Shown here piece after piece: positions 14,250-14,785 of a DNA stretch of 14,785 bases. The translations under genes and the position numbers were made by a program. Within the stretch, counting starts at the first letter, position 1; each line of letters starts with the position of its first letter. Source of the DNA: Hyphomicrobiales bacterium (GTDB taxonomy: Bacteria > Pseudomonadota > Alphaproteobacteria > Rhizobiales > Aestuariivirgaceae); NCBI GenBank assembly GCA_003151375.1, contig PLXI01000104.1, positions 26,844 to 41,628 on the forward strand. Direction: 5' to 3'. Under the pieces are notes generated by a model, which made no database searches, was not told the DNA's origin, and saw nothing but the letters and a program-made list of their open reading frames with translations.

Positions 14250-14785
14250 TTGGCGGCTGCCACATAAAGATCACCACCCGCCTGATATTTGCGGGACATT
14301 TCGGCAAGGCCTTCCTTCTGCGCTTCGGCACGAATGTCTTGCGAAATCTTCATCGAACAAAACTTAGGCCCGCACATCGAACAGAAATGCGCCAGCTTGT
14401 GGGCTTCCTTGGGCAAGGTCTGGTCATGGAAACTGCGCGCCGTTTCCGGGTCAAGCGACAAATTGAATTGATCCTCCCAACGGAATTCAAAACGGGCGCG
14501 GGACAAGGCATCGTCGCGCAGCCTCGCACCGGGATGGCCCTTGGCCAGATCGGCGGCATGGGCCGCAATCTTGTAAGTGATGACGCCAGTTTTGACATCA
14601 TTGCGATCCGGCAGGCCCAGGTGCTCTTTCGGCGTGACGTAACACAGCATCGCCGCGCCGTACCATCCGATCATGGCCGCGCCGATGGCGCTGGTTATGT
14701 GGTCGTAGCCAGGAGCGATATCGGTGACCAGCGGGCCGAGCGTATAGAACGGGGCTTCGTAGCAGAGCTCGACTTCTTTTTCGAC
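14246..14785 (-). CDS. thiC: Phosphomethylpyrimidine synthase ThiC, C-terminal part
   Basis: The frame is open from the right window edge to TGA 14246 and gives 179 residues of the C-terminus. ThiC is a radical-SAM enzyme that rearranges aminoimidazole ribotide to the pyrimidine of thiamine. Visible are TDIAPGYDHITSAIGAAM, AMLCYVTPKEHLGLPDRNDV, the family-specific cluster motif CSMCGPKFCSM (CX2CX4C binding the [4Fe-4S] cluster), and the usual end GLAEMSRKYQAGGDLYVAAAK. The ATG at 14674 is internal, not the start; the real start and any TPP riboswitch lie beyond the window. The ribH remnant begins inside its stop codon. Confidence 0.95.
   Translation of the reverse strand, partial: VEKEVELCYEAPFYTLGPLVTDIAPGYDHITSAIGAAMIGWYGAAMLCYVTPKEHLGLPDRNDVKTGVITYKIAAHAADLAKGHPGARLRDDALSRARFEFRWEDQFNLSLDPETARSFHDQTLPKEAHKLAHFCSMCGPKFCSMKISQDIRAEAQKEGLAEMSRKYQAGGDLYVAAAK

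Noticed and set aside
14246..14674. ThiC as a 142-residue complete gene from ATG 14674
   Set aside because: Conserved ThiC sequence continues in frame upstream to the window edge, so this ATG is internal.
1..14785. CRISPR arrays, inverted terminal repeats of insertion sequences, rRNA genes
   Set aside because: No regularly spaced repeats, no transposase frames with matching terminal repeats and no rRNA signatures were seen on reading both strands.

Overview
The window comes from an alphaproteobacterial chromosome, most likely of the Hyphomicrobiales (Rhizobiales) type. The order is inferred from the look of the proteins: an ExoP/GumC-like Wzz co-polymerase, a GTG-started nadA, an overlapping nadABC operon, and a DUF3489-DUF2924-serine recombinase module of a kind common in that class. 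No sequence search was possible.

Left part (1-8672): an extracellular or capsular polysaccharide locus of moderate GC. At the left edge, the first 11 codons of a UDP-GlcNAc 2-epimerase (wecB-like) run off the window on the minus strand. A 347-base divergent intergenic region with two perfect inverted repeats separates it from a plus-strand run: FkbM-type methyltransferase, Wzz/BY-kinase-like co-polymerase with a degenerate P-loop, GT4 glycosyltransferase, and a Wza-type outer-membrane lipoprotein. A minus-strand gene follows that I read as a membrane-anchored PL6-like polysaccharide lyase, with the catalytic Lys/Arg pair at the family spacing. A Wzx-like flippase closes the locus. The picture is a Wzx/Wzy-type export system with its own glycan-cutting enzyme. 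No Wzy polymerase or initiating sugar-phosphate transferase is in the window.

Middle part (about 8673-10529): a decayed mobile-element zone. It holds the C-terminal end of a DUF3489 gene, the start of a DUF2924 gene coupled to it by ATGA, and the C-terminal third of a large serine recombinase joined on by deletion and frameshift. Further on, at 10093-10137, lies the 3' part of a tRNA-Val(GAC) gene that begins exactly at the anticodon loop, the typical footprint of integration into a tRNA gene. Beside it, on the element side, are three direct copies of GCTTGCAC.

Right part (10530-14785): core cofactor biosynthesis of higher GC. nadA-nadB-nadC form a tight overlapping operon for de novo NAD synthesis (aspartate to iminoaspartate to quinolinate to nicotinate mononucleotide). 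Convergent to it, on the minus strand, are the C-terminal part of thiC (thiamine pyrimidine synthesis, running off the right edge) and, directly downstream of it, a broken ribH (lumazine synthase) that has lost its N-terminal part and carries two frame changes.
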